Source: Micromonospora pattaloongensis (GTDB lineage Bacteria > Actinomycetota > Actinomycetes > Mycobacteriales > Micromonosporaceae). From it: a DNA stretch of 64,000 bases. Every line of letters begins with the position of its first letter. Positions within the stretch are counted from its first letter, which is position 1. The translations under genes were made by a program, and so were the position numbers. The DNA lies in contig NZ_FNPH01000001.1 in NCBI RefSeq assembly GCF_900107255.1, positions 868,001-932,000 of the forward strand, written 5' to 3'. The notes beneath the pieces are model-generated. The model made no database searches. It was not told the DNA's origin and saw nothing but the letters and a program-made list of their open reading frames with translations. Shown here piece after piece: positions 33,641 through 42,990 of this stretch.

Positions 33641-33729
33641 CGGAGGGCGTGGGATTCGAACCCACGAGGACGGTTACCCGCCCTACCGGTTTTCAAGACC
33701 AGCGCCATCGGCCACTAGGCGAGCCCTCC
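33641..33729 (-). tRNA. tRNA-Ser (anticodon TGA)
   Basis: Minus strand. Acceptor GGAGGGC pairs with GCCCTCC, anticodon loop CTTGAAA (TGA) on stem CTGGT/ACCGG, long class II variable arm, and T-arm GTGGGTTCGAATCCCAC. CCA not encoded. Confidence 0.97.
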
Positions 33730-33849
33730 CGGCAGCCGCGGACCCGCAGACCGGGACATCCGCCGCCGTGCATAGTCTGCCATGGCGCCGGACCCTCGCG
33801 GGTGGCGCGTCACCGACTGGCCGTGACCGAGAAGGGTATAGAGGCACCC

Positions 33850-34842
33850 ATGCACGCCATCACCATCCCGCAGCCAGGTGGACCCGACGCGCTGGTCTGG
33901 GCCGAGGTCCCGGACCCCGAGCCCGGACCCGGCGAGGTGGTCGTCGACGTCACCGCCTCCGCGGTCAACCGGGCGGACCTGCTGCAGCGGCAGGGCCTCT
34001 ACCCGCCGCCGGCCGGCGCCCCGCCGTACCCCGGTCTGGAGTGCTCGGGTGTGATCACCGCGGTGGGGCCCGACGTGCCGGACCACCGCGTCGGCGACCG
34101 GGTCTGCGCGCTGCTGGCCGGCGGCGGGTACGCGGAGCGGGTCGTGGTGCCGGCCGGGCAGCTGCTTCCGATCCCCACCGGCGTCAGCCTGGCCGACGCG
34201 GCCGCGCTGCCCGAGGTGGCCTGCACGGTGTGGTCCAACGTCGTGCGGCTCGCCGGGCTGCGCAGCGGCGAGACGCTGCTGGTGCACGGCGGCGGCAGCG
34301 GGATCGGCACGTTCGCGATCCAGCTGGGCGCGGCGCTCGGCGCCACCGTGATCACCACCGCCCGCGCGGGCAAGCACGACCGGCTCCGGGAGCTGGGCGC
34401 GCACCACACGATCGACTACACGGACGCGGACTTCGTCGCCGAGACGAAGCGCATCGCCGGAGGTGCCGACGTCATTCTCGACATCATCGGCGGGCCGTAC
34501 CTCGACCGGAACGTCGATGCGCTCGCCATCGGCGGCCGGCTGTCGATCATCGGTCTGCAGGGCGGCCGCAAGGCCGAGTTGAACCTCGGCGCGCTTCTGG
34601 CCAAGCGCGCCTCGGTGCACGCGACGACGCTGCGGGCGCGGCCGGTGCCGGAGAAGGCGGAGATCGTCCGCGGCGTGCACCAGGAGGTGTGGCCGCTGAT
34701 CTCCGCGGGCACCGTCCGCCCCATCGTCGACCGCCGCCTCCCGCTGGCCGAGGCGGCGCAGGCGCACCGGATCGTCGAATCCAGCGACCACCTCGGCAAG
34801 GTCCTGCTCACCGTCGAGCGGGAACCGGGGCGGAACGCATGA
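33850..34842 (+). CDS. NAD(P)H-quinone oxidoreductase (zeta-crystallin/PIG3-like MDR family)
   Basis: 330 residues. ATG at 33850 chosen over long upstream frames, with GAGG just upstream. It starts MHAITIPQPGGPDALVWAEV, has the MDR fold and the NADPH-binding loop ETLLVHGGGSGIGTFAIQLG, no zinc-ligand cysteines, and the family signature RADLLQRQGLYPPP. These enzymes reduce quinones or enones with NADPH. The 3' end overlaps the convergent soxR-like gene by 35 bp. That pairing fits a redox-stress locus, since SoxR senses redox-active quinones in actinobacteria. Confidence 0.92.
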   Translation: MHAITIPQPGGPDALVWAEVPDPEPGPGEVVVDVTASAVNRADLLQRQGLYPPPAGAPPYPGLECSGVITAVGPDVPDHRVGDRVCALLAGGGYAERVVVPAGQLLPIPTGVSLADAAALPEVACTVWSNVVRLAGLRSGETLLVHGGGSGIGTFAIQLGAALGATVITTARAGKHDRLRELGAHHTIDYTDADFVAETKRIAGGADVILDIIGGPYLDRNVDALAIGGRLSIIGLQGGRKAELNLGALLAKRASVHATTLRARPVPEKAEIVRGVHQEVWPLISAGTVRPIVDRRLPLAEAAQAHRIVESSDHLGKVLLTVEREPGRNA

Positions 34843-35266
34843 GGATGCGGGGGCCGGGGCCGTCGGCGGCGAGCGCGTCGCCCGGGTTGTAGAGGCCGCA
34901 GCGCTGCAGCGACAGGCAGCCGCAGCCGATGCAGCCGGTGAGGTCGTCGCGGAGCCGGGTGAGCAGCCCGATCTTCTCGTCCAACCGGGCGCGCCACCGT
35001 TCGGAGAGCCGCGCCCAGTCGCTCTTGTTCGGCGTACGCGAATCCGGCAGCGAGTCCAGCGCCTCGCGAATCTCCTCCAGCGACACCCCCACCTGCTGCG
35101 CGATCCGGATGAACGACACCCGCCGCAGCTCCGACCGCTCGTACCGGCGCTGGTTGCCGGTCGTGCGCACCGCGCGGATGAGCCCGAGCCGCTCGTAGTA
35201 GCGCAGCGCGGACGGGGCCACGCCGGAACGGGCCGCCAGCTCGCCGATGGTGAGGGATTCGTGCAT
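34808..35266 (-). CDS. soxR: SoxR-type MerR-family redox-sensing regulator
   Basis: 152 residues. ATG at 35266 taken because the MerR HTH starts immediately (SLTIGELAARSGVAPSALRYYERLGLI); the upstream in-frame extension lies in the operator region. The C-terminus has the SoxR 2Fe-2S cluster motif C-x2-C-x-C-x5-C (CIGCGCLSLQRC), here with all four cysteines. SoxR is activated when its cluster is oxidised by redox-cycling compounds. The palindrome between it and the divergent transketolase gene is the likely binding site. Confidence 0.93.
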   Translation of the reverse strand: MHESLTIGELAARSGVAPSALRYYERLGLIRAVRTTGNQRRYERSELRRVSFIRIAQQVGVSLEEIREALDSLPDSRTPNKSDWARLSERWRARLDEKIGLLTRLRDDLTGCIGCGCLSLQRCGLYNPGDALAADGPGPRILMRSAPVPARR

Positions 35267-35278
35267 CGCGCCGCCTTG

Positions 35279-35298
35279 AGTTGAAGTGCCCTTCAACT
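35279..35298. promoter_or_regulatory. Candidate SoxR operator in divergent promoter
   Basis: AGTTGAAG-TGCC-CTTCAACT, a perfect eight-base-arm palindrome. TTGAAG (35281-35286) followed 19 bp later by TATCCG gives the long spacer typical of MerR-controlled promoters, pointing at the split-transketolase operon. Confidence 0.65.
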
Positions 35299-35312
35299 TG
35301 CAGGCTATCCGC

Positions 35313-36068
35313 ATGAGCGTTATGACAGCCACCGACAGCGCGCCCACGCTCGGCCCGCTGCTGCGCCGGCTCACCGGCGACGAGAAACACGGCCCCAGCG
35401 CGCACTCGACCCTGGACGTCCTCTGGGTGCTCTACGACCGGGTGCTGCGGGTCACGCCCGACCGGGTCGACGATCCGGAACGGGACCGGTTCCTGCTCTC
35501 CAAGGGGCACGGGCCGGCCGCGTACTACGCCGTGCTGGCCGCCAAGGGCTTCATCCCGGCGGACTGGCTCGACGACCTCGCCGGCCCGGCCAGCCGGCTC
35601 GGCCACCACCCCGACCGGCTGCTGGTGCCCGGCGTCGAGATCGGCTCCGGCTCACTCGGCCATGGCCTCGGTCTCGGCGTCGGCACCGCCCTCGGACTGC
35701 GCGCCCAGGGCCTCACCGACCAGCGGGTCTACGTCCTGCTCGGTGACGCGGAACTCGACGAGGGCTCCAACCACGAGGCGATCGCGTACGCCGGCGCGAC
35801 CGGCCTGCGCAGCCTCACCGCGATCGTCGTCGACAACCACTCGGCCAGCCACGGCTGGCCGGGCGGGATCGCCAGCCGCTTCACCGTCAACGGATGGAGC
35901 GCCACCACCGTCGACGGACGCGACCACGACGCCCTGGAAGCCGCGCTGACCGGGCACGACAGTCACCGACCGCACGTCGTCGTCGCGGTCGTCGCCCCCA
36001 AGGACGATTACGTCAGCGGGGCGCGGAGCGCCGACGGCGCCGGCGACGCGGACCAGGTAGGAGCATGA
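35313..36068 (+). CDS. Transketolase, N-terminal (thiamine diphosphate-binding) subunit
   Basis: 251 residues; ATG at 35313 (a second in-frame ATG at 35322 is possible). It has the transketolase ThDP domain: GPSAHSTLDVLWVLYDRVL, FLLSKGHGPAAYYAVLAAKG, the GSGSLGHGLGLGVG loop and the GDxE metal motif LLGDAELDEGSNHEA. Alone it lacks the Pyr and C-terminal domains, which are supplied by the next gene (ATGA overlap). Together they make the two-subunit form of transketolase for transfer of C2 units. It is divergent from SoxR and preceded by the SoxR-like operator. Confidence 0.92.
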   Translation: MSVMTATDSAPTLGPLLRRLTGDEKHGPSAHSTLDVLWVLYDRVLRVTPDRVDDPERDRFLLSKGHGPAAYYAVLAAKGFIPADWLDDLAGPASRLGHHPDRLLVPGVEIGSGSLGHGLGLGVGTALGLRAQGLTDQRVYVLLGDAELDEGSNHEAIAYAGATGLRSLTAIVVDNHSASHGWPGGIASRFTVNGWSATTVDGRDHDALEAALTGHDSHRPHVVVAVVAPKDDYVSGARSADGAGDADQVGA

Positions 36069-36949
36069 CCATGCGGCAGACCTTCGTCGACACCACCACC
36101 GCCCTGCTCGACGCCGACCCGCGCACCGCGCTCGTGCTCGCCGACATCTCGGCCAGCGCCTTCGCGCCCGCCGCCGTGCGCCATCCGGACCGGGTGCTCA
36201 ACGTCGGCATCCGCGAGCAGCTCATGCTCGGGGTCGCCGGCGGGCTGGCGCTGACCGGACTGCGCCCCTTCGTGCACTCCTACGCGCCGTTCGTGGTGGA
36301 CCGGGCGTACGAGCAGATCAAGCTGGACCTCGGCCACCAGGGCGTCGGCGCGGTGCTGGTCAGCGTCGGGGCCTCGTACGACGGGTCCCAGATGGGACGG
36401 ACGCACATGTCCCCCGGCGACGTGGCGCTCTTCGACACGCTCGGCGGCTGGACCGTGCACGTGCCGGGGCACCCCGACGAGGTGCCGGCGCTGCTGCGGG
36501 CCGCGGCGACCCATGACGACCCGGTCTACGTGCGGTTGACCACCGCGCAGAACGCGCATCCGCACGCCGGTGACGGGGGGCTGCGGGTGCTGCGGCAGGG
36601 CCGGAGCGACGCGCCACTGGTGATCGCGGTGGGGCCGCTGCTCGACGCGACGCTCGGCGCGGTCGAGGGACTGGACGTGACGGTCGCCTACACGCACACG
36701 CCGCGGCCGTTCGACGTCGCCGGGCTACGCGCGCTCGCGGCCGGGGACGTGGTGCTCGTCGAGCCGTACCTGGCGGGCACGTCGAGCGCCGTCGTCGCGG
36801 CGGCGTTGACCGACCGGCCGCACCGGCTGCTGAGCCTCGGCGTCGGCCACGCCGATCTGCACCGGTACGGCACCCCGGCCGACCACGACCGGTGGCACGG
36901 GTTGGACGCCGCCGGACTGCGGCGGTCGATCAGCGGTTTCCTGCGGTGA
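36065..36949 (+). CDS. Transketolase, C-terminal (pyrimidine-binding) subunit
   Basis: 294 residues, ATG with AGGAGC upstream, overlapping the previous stop (ATGA). It has the Pyr domain of transketolase/DXS: FAPAAVRHPDRVLNVGIREQLMLGVAGGLALTG, where the Glu of IREQ is the essential ThDP-activating residue, then SYAPFVVDRAYEQIKLD and a transketolase C-domain. The 3' end overlaps the convergent GT2 gene by 20 bp. Only one extra small enzyme operon is present here, so this may be a stress or specialised copy rather than the housekeeping transketolase. Confidence 0.92.
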   Translation: MTMRQTFVDTTTALLDADPRTALVLADISASAFAPAAVRHPDRVLNVGIREQLMLGVAGGLALTGLRPFVHSYAPFVVDRAYEQIKLDLGHQGVGAVLVSVGASYDGSQMGRTHMSPGDVALFDTLGGWTVHVPGHPDEVPALLRAAATHDDPVYVRLTTAQNAHPHAGDGGLRVLRQGRSDAPLVIAVGPLLDATLGAVEGLDVTVAYTHTPRPFDVAGLRALAAGDVVLVEPYLAGTSSAVVAAALTDRPHRLLSLGVGHADLHRYGTPADHDRWHGLDAAGLRRSISGFLR

Positions 36950-37637
36950 CCACACGGCGTCGGGTGCGCTCGCGGCCCAGGATCCAGAGCGCCTCGACGC
37001 CGTCCTTCCAGGTGATCTTCTTGCCCTCTTCGCGGTTACGGGCCCGGTAGCTGATCGGGACCTCGTAGGGGCGGATCTTCCGGCGCAGCAGCTTGCCGGT
37101 GACCTCGGCCTCCATCCCGAAGCCGCGGGAGCGGATGTCGAGGGAGCGGTAGAGGGCGACCGGCATCAGCTTGAAGCAGGTCTCAAGATCGCCGATGTAG
37201 GAGTTGAAGAGGACATTGGCGGCCATCGTGACGCCCTTGTTGCCCATCACGTACCAGAAGCTGTAGGCGCTGTGGCTGCCGAAGGTCCGGTTGCCGTAGA
37301 CGACGGTCGCCCGGCCGTCGAGGACCGGGTCGAGCAGCTTCGGGATGTCCTGCGGGTCGTATTCGAGGTCGGCGTCGAGGATCACCATGTATTCGCCCTC
37401 GGCGCTGTCCACCGCGGTCTTGATCGCGGCGCCCTTGCCGGCGTTGCGGGGATGGGTGATGACCCGGACTCTCGCGTCGTCGGTGCGGCCGAGCACCTCG
37501 GCGGTGCCGTCGCGACTGCCGTCATCGACGATGACCAGCTCGATGTCGCACGGATAGTCGACCGCCAGCGCCTGCTTCAGGGCGTCCGCGATGCGTTCTT
37601 CCTCGTTGTAGACCGGCATGAGGATCGAGAGCTTCAC
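36930..37637 (-). CDS. Family 2 glycosyltransferase (dolichyl-phosphate mannose synthase-like)
   Basis: 235 residues; GTG at 37637 favoured by GGAGA five bases upstream. GT-A motifs: LSILMPVYNEEERI, ELVIVDDGSRDGTAEVL and the DxD-type VILDADLEYDPQDI. Then SFWYVMGNKGVTMAANVLFNSYIGDLETCFKLMPV, and SRGFGMEAEVTGKLLRR as in polyprenyl-phosphate sugar synthases. It has no transmembrane tail, so it acts at the cytoplasmic face on UDP or GDP sugar and polyprenyl phosphate. It could supply the donor for GT-C enzymes such as that at 28.8-30.7 kb. Confidence 0.9.
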   Translation of the reverse strand: MKLSILMPVYNEEERIADALKQALAVDYPCDIELVIVDDGSRDGTAEVLGRTDDARVRVITHPRNAGKGAAIKTAVDSAEGEYMVILDADLEYDPQDIPKLLDPVLDGRATVVYGNRTFGSHSAYSFWYVMGNKGVTMAANVLFNSYIGDLETCFKLMPVALYRSLDIRSRGFGMEAEVTGKLLRRKIRPYEVPISYRARNREEGKKITWKDGVEALWILGRERTRRRVVTAGNR

Positions 37638-37834
37638 GGGAATCTCCACGGTGCTGACGACGAATCCGCCCTAGCCTAGCCTGGTGGGCCGGCGCACATT
37701 AGCCGCGGCCGACGATCGGGCGCTTTCCGACGATTTTCGGCCGTAGGGACCATGGGCTCGTCCCCGCCGGGGGTCACCAGCCGACCCGGCGGTCCGACCG
37801 CCCCGGGGGCGCACGGCCGGACCGCCGGGCATGG

Positions 37835-38419
37835 CTACTTCTTCTTCGGAATGACGATCAGACGGGCGACCCCCCGGTCACCGTCCTTCGTACCGGCGAC
37901 CCCGACCACCGTGCCGACCGCGACCCGGTCCGGCTGCACCTCGGCACGACGCTCCACCACCCGGAGCTTGTCGCCGAACGTCCACGTCAACGTGAACCCG
38001 TCCGTCGACCTGACGGTGATCGTGGTGCCGTCGATCGCGGTCACCGTGCCGCGCTGGACCGCGACGGTCTTCGTGCCGTCCTTGGTCTGCACCACGGCCT
38101 CGCCGTGCAGCGTGTTGCGCCGCAACAGCACCCGGGCCGGGTGCCGCTTGCGCGCCGCCTCGCCGCGTTCGCCCTTCCGGGGCTCGGCGCTCGGCGAGCC
38201 CGCGGGCGCGGCCACCGGCTCGGCGTCGGGCGCGACGTCATCCGCGTCGAACCCCAACGCCACCAGCGCCTGGCCCTCGGCACCCATCGCGGCCATCACC
38301 TCCACCGCGGACTCCCGGGCCCCGTCGACGGCGCCGCCGCCCGCAGCACAGCCGGTGAGCCCCAGGGCGCCCGCCGCCGCCATCAAGCCGGTCGTCACGA
38401 CGACTCCGAAACGTCTCAT
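37835..38419 (-). CDS. DUF5666-type lipoprotein
   Basis: 194 residues. ATG at 38419 chosen: GAGAGGA upstream, and it gives a lipoprotein signal (MRRFGVVVTTGLMAAAGAL, lipobox LTGC). The C-terminal 75 residues hold two short beta motifs of DUF5666 (GTVTAIDGTTITVRSTDGFTLTWTFGDKLRVV and VGTVVGVAGTKDG). It lies directly downstream of the histidine kinase gene, with the shared motif TCTGTACGGA between them, so it is likely a member and perhaps output of that two-component regulon. Confidence 0.82.
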   Translation of the reverse strand: MRRFGVVVTTGLMAAAGALGLTGCAAGGGAVDGARESAVEVMAAMGAEGQALVALGFDADDVAPDAEPVAAPAGSPSAEPRKGERGEAARKRHPARVLLRRNTLHGEAVVQTKDGTKTVAVQRGTVTAIDGTTITVRSTDGFTLTWTFGDKLRVVERRAEVQPDRVAVGTVVGVAGTKDGDRGVARLIVIPKKK

Positions 38420-38481
38420 CGCTTTCCTCTCGTCGGGTGTGCGGTCAGCGTCCCCGACGCGCACGAGCGCGCCGTCAACGC

Positions 38482-38491
38482 TCTGTACGGA
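38482..38491. promoter_or_regulatory. Single copy of the TCTGTACGGA motif upstream of the DUF5666 gene
   Basis: TCTGTACGGA, 63-72 bp before the lipoprotein start and abutting the histidine kinase stop. The same 10-mer occurs twice before the response-regulator gene. Confidence 0.55.
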
Positions 38492-39938
38492 TCAGGTAAG
38501 AGGGCGCCGGGCCGGGTCGCGCGGCAGCGAGACGGTGAACCGCGCGCCGCCCTCCGGGGCGTGCCCGGCCACGATCGCGCCCCCGAGCCGCCGCACCAGA
38601 CCCGCCGCGAGCGCGAGTCCCAGGCCGCTGCCAACCTTGCGGATCCCCTGGTAGCGCTGGTGCAGAGCGCCCCGCTCGAACGCCACGGCGAGGTCGTCGT
38701 CGGTGAAGCCGGGGCCGCCGTCCCGGATCTCGATCACCGCCCCGTCCGGCCCGGCGTCGCGCACCGCGAGCACCACCGGCGCGCCGGGCGGTACGACCCG
38801 GAGCGCGTTCTCCAGCAGTCCGTCGATCACCTGCCGGATCCGCCCCGGATCGGTGTACGCGGGCACCGGCTCCGGCGGGATCTCCGTACGCAGCACCACT
38901 CCGACCGCGGCACACCGGTCGGCCCAGGCGCGGCTGGCCTCCGCCGCCAATCGGGTCAGCTCCATCGGGACCGGGTCCAGCGGAAAGTCCGCCGCGTCCA
39001 GCCGGGCGAGCGCGAGCAGATCGCTCACGAGCCGGTCCAGATGTTCGGCCTCGGTGAGCACGGTTTCGGCCGCCCGGGCCGCCTGGTCCGGGGCGATCAC
39101 CCCGTCGGCCAGCGCCTCGGCGTAGCCGCGGATCGCGGTCAGCGGGGTCCGCAGCTCGTGCGAGACCGACAGGAGAAACTCCCGCTGCCGCCCCTCGCTG
39201 GTCGCCAGCGCCGCGGCGAGCGCGTTGAGCGCGTGGGCGAGATCGGCCGCCTCTGCCGGCGGCTCGACCGGTAGCCGGACGCTCCGGTCGCCGGCGCGCA
39301 GCCGGGCGGCGGCGGTCGCGGCGTTGCGGATCGGCCGGGCGAGCCGGCGGGCGAGCAGCGCACCGGCGACGACGCCCGCGCCGAGGCCCGCGAGCAGCGG
39401 CAGCCAGAGGTTGCGTCCCACCTGCCGCCACAGTCCGGTGGCCCGCTGCCGGGTGAGCACGACACCGCTGCCGCCGGGCAGCGGGCGCGCTTCCACGATC
39501 GACGGCACGCCCGCGACGACCCGTACGCCGGAGACCGGCCGACCGGCGGCCACCCGCTCGACGAGCTGGGGCGGCAGCCCCGGACGGTCCGGCGTGCCCG
39601 CGCGGATCAGGTACGCGTCGATCCCCTGATCGCGCAGCCGCCGGAGCACCCGTTCCTCGTCGGCGGCCCGGCCCCGGTCCAGACGGGGACGGATCAGGTC
39701 CGCGGCGAGCCGGGCCTGGGCGGCCAGCGACTCGCGGGCCTCCCGCTCCACGGCGCGGACCGCGAGCGGCACCGCGACGAGCGCGGTGACGACCATCGAC
39801 ACCAGCGCCACCGCGCAGGACACCAGCACCGCGCGGGCCGTCAGGGTACGGCCGACGCGTGATCCCGGCCCGGGTTCGGGCCCGCGTCTCCGCAGCACCG
39901 GCAACGGCACGGTCGGCTCGGATCGCCCGCGGTGCGGC

Positions 39939-39946
<8 letters not shown>
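38492..39946 (-). CDS. Sensor histidine kinase (HAMP, HisKA, HATPase)
   Basis: 484 residues, ATG start 8 bp inside the end of the response-regulator gene. Order: N-terminal membrane helix (LTARAVLVSCAVALVSMVVTALV), a periplasmic sensor of about 120 residues, a second helix (LWLPLLAGLGAGVVAGALLA), HAMP, the phosphoacceptor SVSHELRTPLTAIRGYAEAL, and HATPase boxes (VIDGLLENALRV, IRDGGPGF and GSGLGLALAAGLVRRLGG). Classical OmpR-type partner. The signal is unknown, and the sensor domain has no family I recognise. Confidence 0.93.
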
Positions 39947-40640
<694 letters not shown>

Positions 40641-40683
40641 CGTGACGGATGGGCGACCACGCCGACGTCACCGCCGTGTTCGA

Positions 40684-40724
40684 GTTCTGTACGGACCCCG
40701 GCAAGTTCTGTACGGACCCGGCAA
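40684..40724. repeat. Two 21-bp direct repeats upstream of the response regulator (candidate binding sites)
   Basis: AGTTCTGTACGGACCC is repeated at a 21-bp interval (TCTGTACGGA at 40686-40695 and 40707-40716). Two helical turns between direct repeats is the usual spacing of OmpR/PhoB family sites. Confidence 0.65.
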
Positions 40725-40748
40725 GCCGAGGTCACGACGATCCTGGGG

Positions 40749-41282
40749 TCAGTAGGCGGCGGCGGGGCTGAGTCGGCGTGTCGTCTGCGGGGTCGTGGCC
40801 GCGGGCGGCTGCGGCATCGGGCCTGCCGGCGCGGTCGGGAGTCGGCGCCGGAACGCGTGGGTGAGCAGCGCGTCCAGGTGCCACACCTGCTTCGGCTGGC
40901 CGACCTTCATGTGGAAGCGCTCGCGGACGCCGTCGACGGCGGTGGCCGCGAGCTCGACGGAACCGGCCCGGGGATCGGCGTTCCAGGTGACGTTGCCGAG
41001 GTCCCGCAGGTCGGTGTTGAGGTGCAGGCGGAGCCGGTGCAGCACCCGGGTCTGCTGGGTCACGACCAACCGGCGGTAGGTCAGCAGCAGCAGGAATTCG
41101 CCCTGCAGCGCGCGGTCCGGCCGGAGGCAGCGGGTGACGAGCACGGTGACGTCGTCGGGCGCCACGCAGCGCCGGAAGACGGGCATGTGTCGGCTGACGA
41201 TCGGAATTGCCACGCCGGCTTCAGCGGCGGCGGGCAGGAACGTTCGTGAAAACACGTCCATGCCCATGTAACGACGCGTCAT
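40749..41282 (-). CDS. Hypothetical protein with PH-like beta fold
   Basis: 177 residues, ATG start with no clear ribosome site (a second ATG six codons later is possible). It reads as alternating strands (VTVLVTRCLRPDRALQGEFLLLLTYRRLVVTQQTRVLHRLRLHLNTDL), then GNVTWNADPRAGSVELAATAVDGVRERFHMKV, suggesting a bacterial PH-like or lipid-sensing domain. Pro/Ala-rich C-terminal tail. No definite family. It stands alone upstream of the two-component operon, on the same strand. Confidence 0.6.
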   Translation of the reverse strand: MTRRYMGMDVFSRTFLPAAAEAGVAIPIVSRHMPVFRRCVAPDDVTVLVTRCLRPDRALQGEFLLLLTYRRLVVTQQTRVLHRLRLHLNTDLRDLGNVTWNADPRAGSVELAATAVDGVRERFHMKVGQPKQVWHLDALLTHAFRRRLPTAPAGPMPQPPAATTPQTTRRLSPAAAY

Positions 41283-41819
41283 CGGCAGATGACTCGGCGA
41301 AGCGGCTGTGAATATCGGATTACAGAATTTCCACTTCCGGCGATTGGACCTCTCCTACGCTGCGGATACCTCTCGCGACACCCGCCTCAGCCAGGTTCGT
41401 GGGCCGTAGCCGCCCGCGCGCGCCGGCCGTCGCACCGCCGCGCCGTAGGGCGACTCACCGCCGGCCGAGGCGGGGATGCGACGCGAAGGATGCCGGGCTG
41501 CCCCTCCGACCTCAAGGGCGCTTCGCGTCGCTACGCGACGGCCCTGCGGGCCGTCCTTGACCTGGAGCCTCTGCGACCCCTCGGGCCGGCGTTGCCGGCA
41601 GGCCAGGCCGCCCGTGATGCTCGCGCCGCATCCCCACCACGGCCTCGTCGGTCGCCTGCCGGGCGCGCTGCTGCCCGTTTCGCGTCAAGATCGGATTGAG
41701 ATGCAGACGGTATTGCTACGGGGCACGGCTGTCGTCCACCTGACACAAATCGACTAACGAGAGGGTGTCTCGGAACCGGGGCGATAGATCATAATGACAG
41801 AAAGGCATCGATCGTTCAC
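41283..41819. other. Non-coding stretch at the left edge of the accessory patch
   Basis: About 540 bp. It contains two adjacent short hairpins: CGTCGC/GCGACG at about 41526-41540, and an eight-base stem GACGGCCC/GGGCCGTC (41537-41555). Composition falls in GC toward 41750-41860. Reading frames are open but have no ribosome site and poor composition. The hairpins could be a palindromic repeat family, but only one copy is visible. Confidence 0.45.
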
Positions 41820-41825
41820 TATAAG
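41820..41825 (+). promoter_or_regulatory. Predicted -10 element of the tcmP-like gene
   Basis: TATAAG, in an A/T-rich stretch 38 bp before the GTG start. No good -35 at normal spacing; ATGACA lies 20 bp upstream. Confidence 0.35.
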
Positions 41826-41862
41826 TCAGATCGCCAGCCAAGAAGGTCAGGTGTAGGGACAG

Positions 41863-42990
41863 GTGGGATTTTTTGAGGGCAAGAAGCCAGCAGCGATCTT
41901 GAAGCACTCAATCATCGACAAGTACGTCAGTCCCTTCGTGGGAAAGACCGGCCTGTACTCCCCTGACCACAGGGTGGCCGTCATCGACGGGTACGCGGGG
42001 GAGGGGCGGTACGACAACGGCGACGAGGCTTCTCCTGCCCTTTTGCTGCGGAAGGCGCGAGAACTCCAGCCGATCAACCGGAAGTTGGAGGGCTACTTCG
42101 TCGAGAGTGACCCGGAGTCCCTGGCAAAACTTCAGCAGTTGGTCCGGACTGAGGGAGCAGGTCTGCCAATGCAGGTCTTCTCCGGCAGCATCGAGGACCA
42201 CCTTGACGACCTGTTGACTCTGGTGAAGGGCATTCCCGCACTGGTCTACCTCGATCCATTCGGGGTCATGATTCCGTTCGCGACGACGGCGCGAGTGTTC
42301 GCGCAGCGGCCAGGGCACCCCCCGGCTACCGAGCTGCTGATCAACTTCAGCGCCGTTGGCCTACGGCGGGTGGCCGGGCTTCTCACGAGCACCAAAGAGA
42401 ACCCCGGAAAGCCAGCAACCCTCGCCCGGATGGATGCCGCCTGCGGCGGGGACTGGTGGCAGAAGGTCTGGCTCGATCACGGAGACGACAAGGAGCACGC
42501 GGAGATGGCGGTGGTCGTCGAGTACACGCGCCGGCTGGCTGCCAATCAACGATGCAGCTGGTGGGTGACGCCGGTTCGTAACCGTGCTCGCCACAAGCCC
42601 GTCTACTACCTGGTCTTTCTCACTCGCCATCGCGACGGATTCAGCGAGTTCGCCGAAGCCCTGTCCCTCGGTCTCGGCCAGTGGCGCAAGGCTGTGTACG
42701 ACATCGAGAACGCCGACACGCTGTTTGCGGACGAGGCGACGTTCCTGGCGAGTGAACAGGCGCTAGAGGATGGCTGGATCAACGAAATCGAGGCGAACCT
42801 ACGTCGACTGCTAGGCGAGGGCAAACCCTTCGTGATCAGCAAGCGGTACAGCGAGGTCTATGGGGAGGCCGCCGGCCAGGCCCGCCAGACCCACCTACGC
42901 AACGCGTGGACGCGCCTCTACCCTCATGTGACTAAGACCAGCCCTAAGGGCAAGAGCAAGCTCCTCCAGACACTCATCGAGCCGGCGTAA
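41863..42990 (+). CDS. tcmP: Three-Cys-motif partner protein TcmP
   Basis: 375 residues, GTG start with AGGGA seven bases upstream. It starts MGFFEGKKPAAILKHSIIDKYV, the TcmP-type opening. A methyltransferase-like Rossmann pattern is visible: motif I VIDGYAGEGRY, an acidic strand end GYFVESDPES, and a DPPY-like LVYLDPFGVMIPFA at about residue 127. SAM binding is therefore an inference. TcmP proteins are known as partners of three-Cys-motif proteins of the Gp37/Gp68 type. The neighbour at 42974-43729 is exactly that, encoded convergently with a 17-bp overlap. Composition is less GC-rich than flanking genes, suggesting transfer. Confidence 0.85.
   Translation: MGFFEGKKPAAILKHSIIDKYVSPFVGKTGLYSPDHRVAVIDGYAGEGRYDNGDEASPALLLRKARELQPINRKLEGYFVESDPESLAKLQQLVRTEGAGLPMQVFSGSIEDHLDDLLTLVKGIPALVYLDPFGVMIPFATTARVFAQRPGHPPATELLINFSAVGLRRVAGLLTSTKENPGKPATLARMDAACGGDWWQKVWLDHGDDKEHAEMAVVVEYTRRLAANQRCSWWVTPVRNRARHKPVYYLVFLTRHRDGFSEFAEALSLGLGQWRKAVYDIENADTLFADEATFLASEQALEDGWINEIEANLRRLLGEGKPFVISKRYSEVYGEAAGQARQTHLRNAWTRLYPHVTKTSPKGKSKLLQTLIEPA

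Noticed and set aside
41283-41819. Integrase or transposase remnant at the edge of the TcmP patch
   Set aside because: No tyrosine or serine recombinase motif or terminal inverted repeat could be found in any frame.
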